64,000 nt of DNA from Anaerolineales bacterium (GCA_020060485.1 JAGVAB010000048.1:1-64000), one strand, 5' to 3'; shown: positions 37,800 through 47,662, counted from the stretch's first letter. A program made the numbers and translations. The notes: a model not told the origin generated them from the letters alone.

Positions 37800-38933
37800 A
37801 TGGATTCTTCACCTAAATTATTGCTTCTTGGCAGCCAGATGGAAACCGGAGGCGCACAACGGCTATTACTGGACCAGGCATATTGGTTCACAAGCAATGG
37901 CTGGCAAGTAACTGTGGCTTTTTTGTATGACAAAGAAGGTCTGCACGAAAAATGGCAAAGTGACGCCTCTTATCCAATCATCAATCTGGAAGCAAAGAAA
38001 TCCGGCAAGAATGCAATCATAAATTTACTTGCTTTGATCAAAGGACTTAGCCGCTTGTCAGGCATCATGCAATCACAACACTTTGATGCCATCGAAACTT
38101 TCACCCATCACGCCAACCTGATTGGCTTGCCTTTGGCCTGGCTTTATCACATCTCAACAAGAGTGGGATCGCACCATGGTCATATTCTGGGGTTTTCCAA
38201 ATATCTGGAAAAAATTCACGCCGGGGTGGTGAACATCTTCGCTACCCATCTTGTGGCTGTAGGGCAAAACGTTCAAAAAGAAGCTATCAAAGAAGGGATA
38301 CGCAAGGATAAGATCACCGTCATTTCTAATGGGGTGAACCTCACACAAACCAGTTCCCAAATTACCCGGAAACTACGGGAATCAATTGGATGTAAGAATG
38401 GCATGTTAGTATTAACTGCCGGTCGCATGACGTACCAAAAAGCCCAAACCTTCTTCCTGAAAGCCGCTGCCCAGGTCTTGCCCAAGCACCCCGCAACCAT
38501 CTTTGCTTTGGCAGGGGATGGCCCTTTGCGGCAAGAACTGGAAGAAGAAGCCCACCTTCTGGGTATTGCAGACAATGTACGCTTCCTGGGAATCCGCTCC
38601 GATCTCTTGCACTTAATGGCAGCAGCAGATATATTCGCCCTGTCTTCGCGGTGGGAAGGGCTTCCTATGGTCTTGCTGGAAGCAATGGGCATGGGAACCG
38701 TTGTTATTTCTACCCGTGGAGCGAGTGCAGAAGAAGTGATTCGCAATCATGAAAACGGCGAACTGGTTGAACCTGAAAATGCTGAAGCCTTGGCTATCGC
38801 CTTGGACCAACTGCTTTCCAACAATGAATTGCGACAACAGATGGCATCTGCCGGCCAGGAGACGATCCTGAAAGGCTATACAATGCACATCATGTGTCAG
38901 AAATACGCCAAACTTCTCAAGCCCTCAACATAA
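37800..38933 (+). CDS. Glycosyltransferase family 4
   Basis: 377 residues. GT-B fold with LLLLGSQMETGGAQRLLLDQA near the N-terminus, the sugar-nucleotide region VLTAGRMTYQKAQTFFLKA and the catalytic block WEGLPMVLLEAMGMGTVVIS (EGLPMVLLEAM, the E-x7-E form). Probably adds a sugar to the lipid-linked glycan handled by the adjacent flippase. AGGAG precedes the ATG at 11 bases. Confidence 0.88.
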   Translation: MDSSPKLLLLGSQMETGGAQRLLLDQAYWFTSNGWQVTVAFLYDKEGLHEKWQSDASYPIINLEAKKSGKNAIINLLALIKGLSRLSGIMQSQHFDAIETFTHHANLIGLPLAWLYHISTRVGSHHGHILGFSKYLEKIHAGVVNIFATHLVAVGQNVQKEAIKEGIRKDKITVISNGVNLTQTSSQITRKLRESIGCKNGMLVLTAGRMTYQKAQTFFLKAAAQVLPKHPATIFALAGDGPLRQELEEEAHLLGIADNVRFLGIRSDLLHLMAAADIFALSSRWEGLPMVLLEAMGMGTVVISTRGASAEEVIRNHENGELVEPENAEALAIALDQLLSNNELRQQMASAGQETILKGYTMHIMCQKYAKLLKPST

Positions 38934-38948
38934 ATCGGACAGGAAAAT

Positions 38949-40202
38949 ATGTTTCAAAAAATTCGCAAAACCTATTACGAATATCCGCATACCTTCTGGA
39001 TGCTGGTCATTGCAGTCTTCATCGATCATGTAGGCGGCGCCCTGATCTATCCCTTCCTTTCCCTCTACATCACCCACAAGTTCGGGGTGGGCATGACCCA
39101 GGTAGGCCAGATCTTCGCCATCTATGCCATTTTTGGTGTCTTTGGCAACATCATCGGCGGCGCCATGACGGATAAATTCGGCCGCAAGTCCATGCTTATC
39201 TTTGGTCTGGTGGTCAGCGCCTTAACCGCCCTTTTCATGGGTTTCATCAACGAATTCTCGGTCTTCTATTTCCTGACCGCCATCGTCGGTCTGTTCTCGA
39301 ATGCCGGCGGACCGGCACAACAAGCAATGGTGGCCGACCTGCTGCCCGAAAAACAACAAACTGAAGGGTATGGTGTCATGCGGGTTGCGGCCAACCTGGC
39401 AGTTGTCATCGGTCCGGCCATTGGTGGCTTGCTCGCCTCACGTTCGTTCCTGTACCTCTTTATCCTGGATGCGATCATCTCTACCCTTACGGCTGGCTTT
39501 GTACTGGTGGTGCTGCCCGAGACCAAGCCCCAGGTCAGCAAAAAACACAAACCGGAAAGCTTTGTTAAAACGCTCTCTGGATACGGCAGCGTGCTCAAAG
39601 ACAGCCTGTTCATGGTCTACATCCTGATCTCCATGCTGCTAACGATCGCTTACATGCAAATGAACAGCAGCCTGTCCGTCTTCTTGCGAGACATGCACCA
39701 GATTTCGCCCCAGGGATATGGCTATTTGCTCAGTTTGAATGCTGCTCTGGTGGTCGCCTTCCAGTTCTGGGTCACGCGGCGGCTCAGTAAATACCCGCCC
39801 ATGCTGATGATGGCCCTGGGCACTTTGCTGGTTGGCCTGGGTCTTTCCATCTACGGCTTTACCAGCCTGTACGCCATCTTTATGGTCGCCATGATCATCC
39901 TGACCATCGGCGAGATGATCTGGTCGCCTGTTGGCCAGGCGCTGGTCGCCCGTTTTTCACCAGAAAATATGCGCGGCCGTTATATGGCCCTCTTTGGATT
40001 TTCCTGGATCATTCCCTCTGCCATTGGCCCTCTGGCGGCTGGCATCATCATGGACAATTACAATCCCAATTGGGTCTGGTACGCTTGCGGCATCCTCAGC
40101 CTGATGGCCGCCTTGGGATTTGGCGCGCTGCACCTGCGCGCCGGACACCGCTTTGCAGCACCGGCACAGACAACTGTTGATGCGCTCCCCACTGCCGATT
40201 AA
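38949..40202 (+). CDS. Major facilitator superfamily transporter
   Basis: 417 residues with 12 predicted helices. The A-loop motif between helices 2 and 3 reads GGAMTDKFGRKSMLI, the classic MFS G-x3-D-x2-GR-x-R/K signature, and AANLAVVIGPAIGGLLA matches the helix 5 motif of drug:H+ antiporters. Export of a drug or metabolite is likely; substrate unknown. It starts 15 bp after the transferase stop with AGGA just upstream, so it may be read from the polysaccharide transcript. Confidence 0.85.
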   Translation: MFQKIRKTYYEYPHTFWMLVIAVFIDHVGGALIYPFLSLYITHKFGVGMTQVGQIFAIYAIFGVFGNIIGGAMTDKFGRKSMLIFGLVVSALTALFMGFINEFSVFYFLTAIVGLFSNAGGPAQQAMVADLLPEKQQTEGYGVMRVAANLAVVIGPAIGGLLASRSFLYLFILDAIISTLTAGFVLVVLPETKPQVSKKHKPESFVKTLSGYGSVLKDSLFMVYILISMLLTIAYMQMNSSLSVFLRDMHQISPQGYGYLLSLNAALVVAFQFWVTRRLSKYPPMLMMALGTLLVGLGLSIYGFTSLYAIFMVAMIILTIGEMIWSPVGQALVARFSPENMRGRYMALFGFSWIIPSAIGPLAAGIIMDNYNPNWVWYACGILSLMAALGFGALHLRAGHRFAAPAQTTVDALPTAD

Positions 40203-40213
40203 AAACCAGGTCA

Positions 40214-40246
40214 AACCGGCCACTCCGACAAGCTCAGTGGCCGGTT
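40214..40246 (+). terminator. Hairpin after MFS gene, related to enolase terminator
   Basis: 11-bp perfect stem (40214-40224 with 40236-40246), loop CCGACAAGCTC. No strong T-run follows; the second hairpin at 40257 completes termination. Confidence 0.65.
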
Positions 40247-40256
40247 CAAGAAACCC

Positions 40257-40288
40257 AAGAGAGTCCCGTTGAACAGCGGGACTCTCTT
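40257..40288. terminator. Bidirectional terminator
   Basis: 12-bp perfect stem (40257-40268 with 40277-40288), loop TTGAACAG, then TCTTC, between convergent genes. Confidence 0.8.
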
Positions 40289-40301
40289 TCTTCGTCATGG
40301 A

Positions 40302-41474
40302 TCAGCGTTTGATCTGCGGGGTCATCCAGAACACTTTGTCATCCTGCGACGAGCCGTTATTGTGTACCTGTAAAATGAATTCCACCTGCTGGCCGTCCAG
40401 TGCCGAAAGGTCAAGATCAATGCGGGTATGCATGCCGTCATACACCTCGCGCCAGGTGCCCAGTGTATAAACCACCCCATTTGAAGCCACATAATTCAAC
40501 TGGAAGGTGGCATCGCAGCGCTCCATGCCAGACATGCATCCCACCAGCGCCTGGAAACGATCTCCGCTGCGCACTGTCACCGCCGGGTAACGTCCCATGA
40601 TCATGCCCGTAGGTCCGCTGCTGGGCACCACAACCAGGGTGATCTCATCATCCTGATAATCCTTTTCGATCTTCGGGTCAAAGGTACGATAGACAGAACC
40701 TTTACTGAAATCATCAACCGAAGACGGGCAGGATACCGTGCCAGTGGAACTTGACCAGCGAGCGGCGCAGAAATTGGCAGCGAAATCGAGCGGCCAATCC
40801 GCTGGCCAGGTGGAACGCTGGCTGATGCTGCGGATCGTGACCCAGAAAGACACATCGGCATTTGCGCCCAGGGCAAAAATGGCACCATTGGCGCTGCGTA
40901 ATGCCCAGTAACCGGTGTATGTGCCTTCCCCAGCCGGGGTTGTCAACACCACCGACACATCCACGGTCTGACCAGGGTAAACAGTCTGGTTCAATGAAAC
41001 CGCGCCTGGGCCATTCATCGCATTCCCGGAACGAAATACCAGGGAATAATCCGGCGTCCAGGTGCAGGAACCGGCATTGCGCAGCCGCCAGGTTTTGACA
41101 AATGTGGAACCTGGTTCAAAAGCGGTTCCATCCGGCACGGTCACATCCATCACAAATTGGATGCGGTTACAGGGCACCGGGGTGGCAGTTGGCAGCGGCG
41201 TGGCTGTGGGCGGCAGCGGGGTTTGGGTGGGCATTTCTGTGGGCGACGGCAGGGGTGTGGCTGTTGCCTCCAGCTGGGCAGGAAGCTGCGTGGCCTGAGC
41301 CATGGCTGTCTCCAGCACCGAGCGGGTCAATTCAGACTGCACGGTCAGGGCAACTGCCGTGTTCAACACATCCCCATTGGCCGCCTGTGACGCACCAAAC
41401 ATGGGCAAACAGGCACCCACTATCAGCGCTGTCAAAGTCAGCAAGACCGGTATGATCGTTTTTTTCGCAGTCAT
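40302..41474 (-). CDS. Lipoprotein with NBR1-like Ig domain
   Basis: 390 residues from ATG 41474 (AAGGAGAG 8 bases upstream; the frame to 41528 adds an unlikely extension). Lipobox VGAC, a linker rich in Thr/Pro/Leu with several TATPLP units, then an Ig-like domain with FVMDVTVPDGTAFEPGSTF, KTWRLRNAGSCTW and GTYTGYWALRSANGAIF. These are the hallmarks of the NBR1 central (FW/NBR1-Ig) domain found in many Chloroflexota surface proteins. A second domain of ~170 residues with two Cys pairs follows and is unrecognised. Likely a surface binding protein. Confidence 0.82.
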   Translation of the reverse strand: MTAKKTIIPVLLTLTALIVGACLPMFGASQAANGDVLNTAVALTVQSELTRSVLETAMAQATQLPAQLEATATPLPSPTEMPTQTPLPPTATPLPTATPVPCNRIQFVMDVTVPDGTAFEPGSTFVKTWRLRNAGSCTWTPDYSLVFRSGNAMNGPGAVSLNQTVYPGQTVDVSVVLTTPAGEGTYTGYWALRSANGAIFALGANADVSFWVTIRSISQRSTWPADWPLDFAANFCAARWSSSTGTVSCPSSVDDFSKGSVYRTFDPKIEKDYQDDEITLVVVPSSGPTGMIMGRYPAVTVRSGDRFQALVGCMSGMERCDATFQLNYVASNGVVYTLGTWREVYDGMHTRIDLDLSALDGQQVEFILQVHNNGSSQDDKVFWMTPQIKR

Positions 41475-41647
41475 TATCTTCTCTCCTTGGAACATGAAAA
41501 TTCGCTGATAGGACGATACCGGCAGCAAAAAAGTTCCCGTGCAGTTAACCCGGTTGCAACTTTTTTTGAGAGTGAACGTATATTCTTATGAATCAAAAAA
41601 CGAACAGGCAACTGTTTCTCGCATTTCATTTTTTAGGAGAATGAGCA

Positions 41648-42415
41648 ATGAAAATCAAACGAAACCTGCTTATCCTTTCACTGGTCACAGCGGCATTTGC
41701 CTTGAGCGCATGCAGCATCACCGTGACCAGAAACCCGGATGCAGACCTCACAATCACCCGCGGATCTGGCGCATTAACCAGCGAGACCCGCCAGGTCAGT
41801 GACTTTGATGCGGTACAGATTGACGGCTTTGGCAAACTCATCATCACCCAGGGCGAAACCGAGTCCCTGAAGATTGAAGCTGAAGACAATATTCTGCCCC
41901 ACATCACCAGCCAGGTCAAAGGCAAAACCCTGTACCTGGGCTTGGATAATAACCGCTGGCAGAGCAGCTTCTTCCCCACAGAATCCGTCACGTTCTATCT
42001 GACGGTCAAAAACCTGCAAAGTATTGACCTCTCCGGAGCAGCCGAGATCCAGATGGACGCGCTGCACACAGACAACATGAAACTGAACGTGAGCGGGGCG
42101 GGGAATGTTGAAATCAAGGCATTGAACGCCGAAAGTCTCAAGGTATCCTACAGCGGCGCCGGGAAATGCAGCCTGGGCGGTGAAGTTCAAAAACAGGACG
42201 TGCGCGTCAGCGGGCTGGGCAATTATAGCGCCAGAGACCTGCGCAGCCAGACTGCCAGTATTACCCTCAGCGGAGCCGGCAATATGGAAATCTGGGCAGA
42301 AGAATCGCTCGACATCAACGTCAGCGGCGCAGGCCATGTCGAATACTGGGGCAACCCGCGTGTGAGCCAGAATATTTCCGGCATCGGAAACATTAAGAGC
42401 CGCGGCAGCAAGTAA
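41648..42415 (+). CDS. DUF2807 (GIN-head) lipoprotein, first copy
   Basis: 255 residues. Lipobox LSAC, then the DUF2807 head-GIN domain: RQVSDFDAVQIDGFGKLIITQGE and ESLKIEAEDNILPHI. The second half is a right-handed parallel beta-helix-like repeat with turns of Ser-Gly-Ala-Gly-Asn/Lys/His at roughly 20-residue spacing. The family is called putative auto-transporter adhesin head GIN; actual function is unknown. First of a three-gene set with a membrane protein and a second copy. Confidence 0.87.
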   Translation: MKIKRNLLILSLVTAAFALSACSITVTRNPDADLTITRGSGALTSETRQVSDFDAVQIDGFGKLIITQGETESLKIEAEDNILPHITSQVKGKTLYLGLDNNRWQSSFFPTESVTFYLTVKNLQSIDLSGAAEIQMDALHTDNMKLNVSGAGNVEIKALNAESLKVSYSGAGKCSLGGEVQKQDVRVSGLGNYSARDLRSQTASITLSGAGNMEIWAEESLDINVSGAGHVEYWGNPRVSQNISGIGNIKSRGSK

Positions 42416-42424
42416 GCAAAACCC

Positions 42425-42454
42425 TTTTCCCCCGATGACAATGTCGGGGGAAAA
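42425..42454. repeat. Perfect 11-bp hairpin between operon genes
   Basis: 42425-42435 pairs with 42444-42454, loop TGACAATG. No U-tract follows, so it may control mRNA stability or partial read-through. Confidence 0.6.
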
Positions 42455-42498
42455 CTTATCACGCATATTAAAACCAAAGTTTTTTAAAGGAGTCAACC

Positions 42499-43125
42499 AT
42501 GACTGAAAACGAAATCCAACCTATCGAGATCCTCCCCGATGAAATCCCCCCGGTGATTGAAAGCGAACCCGCACAAGATGCGCCGCGGACTGTCAAGAGC
42601 CAGCCCGCCGCCAAATCTGCCAAAACCAATCTGGTGATCGGTGTGGCGCTGATCGGCGTGGGCCTGTTGTTCATCGCCAGCCAGTTCCTGAACATCCGCA
42701 TCGGACGTTTCATCTGGCCATTCTTTATCCTGGCTCCAGGCGCCATGCTGCTCTCTTTTGCCTTTTCAAGAAAAGTGATCAACGGCGAACCGCTGGCTAT
42801 CCTGGGCAGCATGACCACCACCCTGGGACTGTTGCTGCTTTACCAAAGTGTTACCGGCCATTGGGCCAGTTGGGCCTACGCCTGGGCATTGATCGCTCCC
42901 ACATCGATCGGAGCAGGGCTTTGGCTATACGGCTCGCACAGAGACCGCTCCGAAATGATCAGTTCCGGCAAGACCGTTGTTACGGTCGGGTTGACCATCT
43001 TCCTGGTGGGAGCAGTGTTTTTTGAAATGCTGCTGGGCATCAGCCGGCTGGGCGGAGTGCTCATCCCCGTGGTGCTGATCCTGCTGGGCGGTTTCCTGTT
43101 GTTCAAAAATCTTTTTAAAAAGTAA
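42499..43125 (+). CDS. Four- to five-helix membrane protein, LiaF-like
   Basis: 208 residues. An acidic/Pro-rich cytoplasmic N-terminus (~45 residues) precedes helices near residues 48-66, 73-90, 98-115, 120-136 and a pair at the C-terminus (about 155-205). The arrangement of short hydrophobic helices with GVALIGVGLLFIASQFL resembles the membrane part of LiaF/DUF5668 proteins, which often occur beside DUF2807-like envelope-stress proteins. Function unknown; the two flanking DUF2807 genes are on the same strand. Confidence 0.65.
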   Translation: MTENEIQPIEILPDEIPPVIESEPAQDAPRTVKSQPAAKSAKTNLVIGVALIGVGLLFIASQFLNIRIGRFIWPFFILAPGAMLLSFAFSRKVINGEPLAILGSMTTTLGLLLLYQSVTGHWASWAYAWALIAPTSIGAGLWLYGSHRDRSEMISSGKTVVTVGLTIFLVGAVFFEMLLGISRLGGVLIPVVLILLGGFLLFKNLFKK

Positions 43126-43136
43126 AGCAGGGAAAA

Positions 43137-43877
43137 ATGAACAAACGAATCTCTACCATATTCGCACTTGTCCTGAGCGCCCTTTTCCTTATGGCTTGCA
43201 GCGTGAGTGGCTTCGGCCTGGTGCGCGGCTCTGGCAAGGTGGTCAACGAAACCCGCCAGGTCAACGGTTTCGACCGGGTTGAAATCAAGGATGGCGGCAG
43301 CCTGTATCTCATTCAGGGCACGCAAGAATCCCTCGAAATCGAAGCTGAAGACAACATCATGCCCTATGTGCAAAGCCGGGTCGTCAACAACACCTTGATC
43401 CTCGAGCTGGATGACACAGTCAACAAAAGCTTTTTTACCACCCGCCCCATCAAGTATTACCTGACAATGAAGGACGTACACGGTCTGGCAATCAGCGGCG
43501 GGGGCGACATTGAAACCAGTAACATCACCACCGACACCCTGCTGACTGATATCAGCGGGGGCGGCAATTTGCGGATTGACGTTTTGAAGGCTAACTCCCT
43601 GAATGTCAATGTCAGCGGAGGCGGTGACATTGACATCCTGAACGGCGAGGTTCCTGAACAAAACATCCGCGTCAGCGGCGGCGGAAATTATGATGCCCGC
43701 GACCTGTCGAGCCAGAACGTTACCGCCAATGTTAGCGGCGGCGGCGATCTGACCGTATGGGTTGAAGGAACGCTGGATGTCAATGTCAGCGGCGGGGGCA
43801 GCGTTTATTATTATGGGAAACCTGTCGTAAACAGTTCCATCTCTGGTGGTGGTGATGTGATCCGGCGGGAGAAGTAA
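43137..43877 (+). CDS. DUF2807 (GIN-head) lipoprotein, second copy
   Basis: 246 residues. Lipobox LMAC, then RQVNGFDRVEIKDGGSLYLIQG and ESLEIEAEDNIMPYV, aligned with the first copy at 41648. Its beta-helix turns read Ser-Gly-Gly-Gly-Asp/Asn rather than Ser-Gly-Ala-Gly, so the two copies diverged in a concerted way. It lies 11 bp after the membrane protein gene and is followed by two hairpins (43900-43938 and 43982). Confidence 0.87.
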   Translation: MNKRISTIFALVLSALFLMACSVSGFGLVRGSGKVVNETRQVNGFDRVEIKDGGSLYLIQGTQESLEIEAEDNIMPYVQSRVVNNTLILELDDTVNKSFFTTRPIKYYLTMKDVHGLAISGGGDIETSNITTDTLLTDISGGGNLRIDVLKANSLNVNVSGGGDIDILNGEVPEQNIRVSGGGNYDARDLSSQNVTANVSGGGDLTVWVEGTLDVNVSGGGSVYYYGKPVVNSSISGGGDVIRREK

Positions 43878-43981
43878 AACGAGCAATCCGCCTATCCTCC
43901 CATGAAAAGGTCAGGTTTGCATCAAGCCTGTTTCATGGCCAGGATGGAATTGGCATCTATCCAATCATGAGCCCGACACAA

Positions 43982-44012
43982 AACAAGGCTGCCTTTTTCA
44001 GGCAGCCTTGTT
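43982..44012. terminator. Bidirectional terminator
   Basis: 13-bp perfect stem (43982-43994 with 44000-44012), loop TTTTC, between convergent DUF2807 and serA genes. Confidence 0.88.
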
Positions 44013-44033
44013 CGTATGCGTTTCAATCCTGAT

Positions 44034-44954
44034 CTACTTGTTCACCTGGAAACGGGTATCGCCATCCTTGAAGAAGGCCACAATCTGTTCCGCCGCAGCC
44101 ACGCCGGCGTTCAGATTGGCTTCCAATGTCTGTGCGCCCATCTTCTTGGGGGTGAAGAAATACCGGCCGGCAAATGGCGCAAATTCTGCGGCACAATCCG
44201 GGACGATATCCGAAATATACGAAAAACCTGGTTTGTCAGCCATCACCTTCAGCAGGTCTGCCTCATGGATCACTTCACCGCGGGCGGTGTTGACCAGCAC
44301 GGCCGGGTCTGGCATCGAGGAAAGCAGGGCGTAATTGATCGATTGCTTGGTCTGGGCATTGGCCGGAATGTGCAGCGAAACATAATTGCAGGTGCTGTAC
44401 AATTCTTCAACCGATTTCACGCAAGCCACGCCATCCAGTTCAATCGTCTTTTCGGGGATGAAGGGATCATACGCATAGACTTCCATTCCCATGCCCTTGG
44501 CAATCAAACCAACCCGCTTGCCAACGTTGCCATACGCGTGAATGCCCAGCTTCTTGCCCTTCAATTCGGTACCGGTCTTGCCATTGAAGCCGCCGCGCGC
44601 CAGATAGATCATCATGCCGATCGCCAGTTCGGCCACAGCATCCGAGTTCTGGCCGGGCGTATTCTCGGCCACCACGCCTTTTTCGGTGGCAGCTTCGAGA
44701 TCGATATTGTTGTAGCCGGCGCCAGCCCGCACCACGATCTTCAAATTCCTGGCGGCCTCGATCACCTCACGCGTGACTTCATCAGATCGAATGATCAGTG
44801 CATCCGCATCTTCCACCGCCTTCAGCAGGTCGGCCTTATCTGTATATTTTTCCAACAGGGCAAATTCATATCCGGCCGCATCGACGATCTTCTTGATCTT
44901 TTGCACCGCTTCAGCCGCAAACGGCTTTTCAGTCGCCACCAAAACCTTGGTCAT
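44034..44954 (-). CDS. serA: D-3-phosphoglycerate dehydrogenase, short form
   Basis: 306 residues. D-2-hydroxyacid dehydrogenase fold: VVRAGAGYNNIDLEAATEKGV, the NAD motif with Gly-Asn-Val-Gly (HAYGNVGKRVG), VNTARGEVIHEADL (catalytic Arg) and an atypical C-terminus. It ends before the regulatory ACT domains of long SerA. The final His/Glu pair is not canonical (in place of His-Thr/Leu there is FFTPKKMG). Position 27 bp after serC supports the serine pathway. Confidence 0.88.
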   Translation of the reverse strand: MTKVLVATEKPFAAEAVQKIKKIVDAAGYEFALLEKYTDKADLLKAVEDADALIIRSDEVTREVIEAARNLKIVVRAGAGYNNIDLEAATEKGVVAENTPGQNSDAVAELAIGMMIYLARGGFNGKTGTELKGKKLGIHAYGNVGKRVGLIAKGMGMEVYAYDPFIPEKTIELDGVACVKSVEELYSTCNYVSLHIPANAQTKQSINYALLSSMPDPAVLVNTARGEVIHEADLLKVMADKPGFSYISDIVPDCAAEFAPFAGRYFFTPKKMGAQTLEANLNAGVAAAEQIVAFFKDGDTRFQVNK

Positions 44955-44981
44955 GTGCTTCTCCTTTTTTTCAGCCAGGGA

Positions 44982-46052
44982 TCAATTCTGGGCTTCGTAA
45001 TCGCGCATGGCCTGAATCAAGGCCGCAACGCTCTCTTTGGGCAGGGCATTGTACAGGGAAGCCCGGAAACCGCCCACATCACGATGTCCCTTTACGCCCA
45101 CCATGCCGCGTTCCTTGGTCAGCTTCACAAAACCGTCGGCAAGTTCTTCATAGCCTTCATTCATCACAAAGGTCACATTCATCAGGGAGCGGTCTTCCGC
45201 ATTAATAACCGTACCGCGGAACAAGCGATTGCGGTCAATTTCATCATACAGCATGGATGCTTTTTCCACATTCATTTTGTTCATCACATCCACGCCGCCC
45301 AGACCCTTGAGCCACTTCAGGGTTTGCAGCATGGAGTAGATGCAGATCACGGGCGGGGTATTGTAGAGCGACCCGCTCTTGATGTGTGTACGGTAATCCA
45401 CCATGGTCGGCAGCGGACGCTCGGCCTTGCCCAGCAGGTCTTCCTTGACGATCACAAAGGTCACTCCGGCCGGGGCCAGGTTCTTCTGGGCACCGCCATA
45501 GATCAAACCATACTTGGAGACGTCCACAGCCCGGCTGAAAATATCCGAGGACATGTCAGCCACCAAAGGAATGGGGGAATCCAGATCGGTCTTGATCTCG
45601 GTGCCGCGGATGGTGTTGTTGGTGGTAATGTAGAAATAATCTGCGTCGGTCGGGATGGTGTAATCCTTGGGAATATAAGTGAAAGCCTTGTCCTCGGATG
45701 AAGCAACGACCACCACTTCACCGAACAATTTGGCTTCCTTGATCGCCTTGGTTGACCAGGCACCCGTGTTCAAATAGGCTGCCTTTTTGTTGAGAAAATT
45801 GTACGGAATGTGGAAGAATTGGGTGCTTGCGCCACCGCCCACAAATAAAACCTGATAGCCTTCGGGAATGTCCAGCAATTCCTTGAACAATGCCACCGTC
45901 TCGTCCATGACAGCCTGAAATTCCGGGCTGCGGTGTGAGATCTCCAGGATGGACATACCAATACCGTCCAGCTCCTTAACTGCTTCAGCTGTCTTGTCCA
46001 ATGTCACCTGCGGGAGAATAGATGGGCCTGCATTAAAATTATGCTTCTTCAT
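44982..46052 (-). CDS. serC: Phosphoserine aminotransferase
   Basis: 356 residues. Starts [58 protein letters not shown] gives the PLP-binding fold (shown in parts across residues 40-78); the PLP-lysine block is [31 protein letters not shown] is near the end. It makes phosphoserine from phosphohydroxypyruvate; serA follows. AAGGA precedes the start. Confidence 0.95.
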   Translation of the reverse strand: MKKHNFNAGPSILPQVTLDKTAEAVKELDGIGMSILEISHRSPEFQAVMDETVALFKELLDIPEGYQVLFVGGGASTQFFHIPYNFLNKKAAYLNTGAWSTKAIKEAKLFGEVVVVASSEDKAFTYIPKDYTIPTDADYFYITTNNTIRGTEIKTDLDSPIPLVADMSSDIFSRAVDVSKYGLIYGGAQKNLAPAGVTFVIVKEDLLGKAERPLPTMVDYRTHIKSGSLYNTPPVICIYSMLQTLKWLKGLGGVDVMNKMNVEKASMLYDEIDRNRLFRGTVINAEDRSLMNVTFVMNEGYEELADGFVKLTKERGMVGVKGHRDVGGFRASLYNALPKESVAALIQAMRDYEAQN

Positions 46053-46109
46053 GTGATCCTTATCCTTTTCTATTGAAAGATTGGGAACGCGACTTTTCTC
46101 ATATCTACT

Positions 46110-46115
46110 ATTATA
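46110..46115 (-). promoter_or_regulatory. -10 element of serC-serA
   Basis: TATAAT on the minus strand 58 bases before serC, inside an AT-rich stretch; -35 not clear. Confidence 0.45.
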
Positions 46116-46276
46116 GTAAATTTGTCAGGCAAATGGGAAGAGGATTGGAATGACAAACAGCATGGATTTTTCCGTAAATTGGCATATTGTATAGCCAATT
46201 GGCTCGAAAAACAGGTAGAAAAGGGTCGTCTTTGCATATCAAGAAGCTGAAGACTTGAAATTGTCTGACAACAACA

Positions 46277-47662
46277 TCAACCCAGCGGCGCTTCCCACTT
46301 CAACAGGCGCAGACCCTCCAACCGCAACAACTCAGGAAAAATCGCCCGGTACACATCGCAATACGGAGACCTGCCCCCCGCATGGCTCGCAATCAAAGGG
46401 CAGCCGCCAGCGCAATAAAATTTCCAGGGGCAGGAACTGCATTCAGCGATCTCCTCCACAGAAATGCTCTGGAACCCATCGACAGAGGTGCGCACATCCC
46501 GCAGTGTGTCGCTGGCATGAATATCGCTGACCACCACACCCATCGCCATCTGGCAGCGAGAGATTTGTCCCTGCGTGTCGATCACCAGATAATCGCGGCC
46601 GGCCGCACAATGATTCTCATGTGGCCCGGCAAACGAGATCAGATCCAGCAGACCATCGATCAAACGGTAGGGTGGCAGGCGCTCCTCGATCACCTTAAGC
46701 GCACTGCGAATGCCAGCGATCACTGCCTGCGGCTCTGCCATTAGATCTGCATTACCAGCCGAGCAATAATTCTCGCGATACAGATTCAGGCTCAGCGGCA
46801 GCGCATGATCCAGGGCAAACGCCGCCACCTCCGGCAGTGAACCCAGATTCAGGCGCGTCACCGTGGTGGATAGGAACGGCTTCAAGCCGCTTGCCAGAGC
46901 ACGCTCCACCCCCTGCACCACGAACGGCAGCGAAGATTGCTCATTCACAAGATGACGTAATTTTCCCTGGCCCTCGTCCAGCCCATCCAGCGAGATCATC
47001 AGGCGCATACCTTCCTGTGCCAGATAGTCCAGCATGCCAGGGCTCAAAGCCACCCCGTTACTGAGCAGCACTTCCTGAAGTTCCAGGCCGGATTCATCAG
47101 CCAGTTTGCGTGCACGCTCATGCAATTTTTGGATCAATGGAAAATTGAGGGTCGGTTCGCCGCCAGCATACTTCAGCTTGACCCCGCTGTAAGCATGTTG
47201 CTGTGCAGCACGGAAAACTGCTTCCACTGCGGCCAGCCCGGTATTTTCGTCCATGCGCTGCCCGTTTTTGGAAACATAGCAATACGGGCAGGATAGATTA
47301 CACACATTGGTGATGTGAAGCCAGGCAGAGATCAAGGGTGATGCTGGCAATTGTCTGCCCGTCCCGAACATGGGGGCACACTGCTCAACCTGCCAGGCTG
47401 GAAACTCATCAACCCGCATTCTCAGCCATGCAGCCTGATTGACCACCAGAATGTTGGCAGCCTGTCGCGGTTGAAAGATCAATAGATGTTCATCTGGCAA
47501 AGGAATTACATAATGCCCATCATCCAGACCCAGGCAAATTACCTGAGCGCTGTCACTCAACCGCGCATCACATGTCAGAAGGGAAGATTCACAGGCGCAA
47601 TCACACTGCCCTTCTGTTGTGATCTGTGGTCTGCTAATCCAAATCCGGGGTTCAGACGCCAT
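46277..47662 (-). CDS. Radical SAM/SPASM peptide maturase-like protein
   Basis: 461 residues. Residues ~1-110 are a poorly conserved N-terminal region with several Cys. The radical SAM core has NVCNLSCPYCYV (Cx3Cx2C for the 4Fe-4S cluster), then KYAGGEPTLNFPL and SLDGLDEGQGKL. The C-terminal SPASM region has CAAG, CQMAMG and CSSCPWKFYCAGGCP with a last CDVYR, enough Cys for auxiliary clusters. This is the form of RiPP peptide maturases and anaerobic sulfatase maturases. No sulfatase lies nearby. Start ATG 47662 follows AAAGGG; the frame to 47734 overlaps the upstream stop. It is the last gene of a four-gene minus-strand run with STAND-type ATPases. Confidence 0.85.
   Translation of the reverse strand: MASEPRIWISRPQITTEGQCDCACESSLLTCDARLSDSAQVICLGLDDGHYVIPLPDEHLLIFQPRQAANILVVNQAAWLRMRVDEFPAWQVEQCAPMFGTGRQLPASPLISAWLHITNVCNLSCPYCYVSKNGQRMDENTGLAAVEAVFRAAQQHAYSGVKLKYAGGEPTLNFPLIQKLHERARKLADESGLELQEVLLSNGVALSPGMLDYLAQEGMRLMISLDGLDEGQGKLRHLVNEQSSLPFVVQGVERALASGLKPFLSTTVTRLNLGSLPEVAAFALDHALPLSLNLYRENYCSAGNADLMAEPQAVIAGIRSALKVIEERLPPYRLIDGLLDLISFAGPHENHCAAGRDYLVIDTQGQISRCQMAMGVVVSDIHASDTLRDVRTSVDGFQSISVEEIAECSSCPWKFYCAGGCPLIASHAGGRSPYCDVYRAIFPELLRLEGLRLLKWEAPLG

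Noticed and set aside
46072..46237. 52-codon minus-strand ORF between the radical SAM gene and serC, a possible RiPP precursor
   Set aside because: It runs across the serC promoter (TATAAT at 46110), has no clear ribosome binding site, no leader-core organisation and no FxSxx-like C-terminus.
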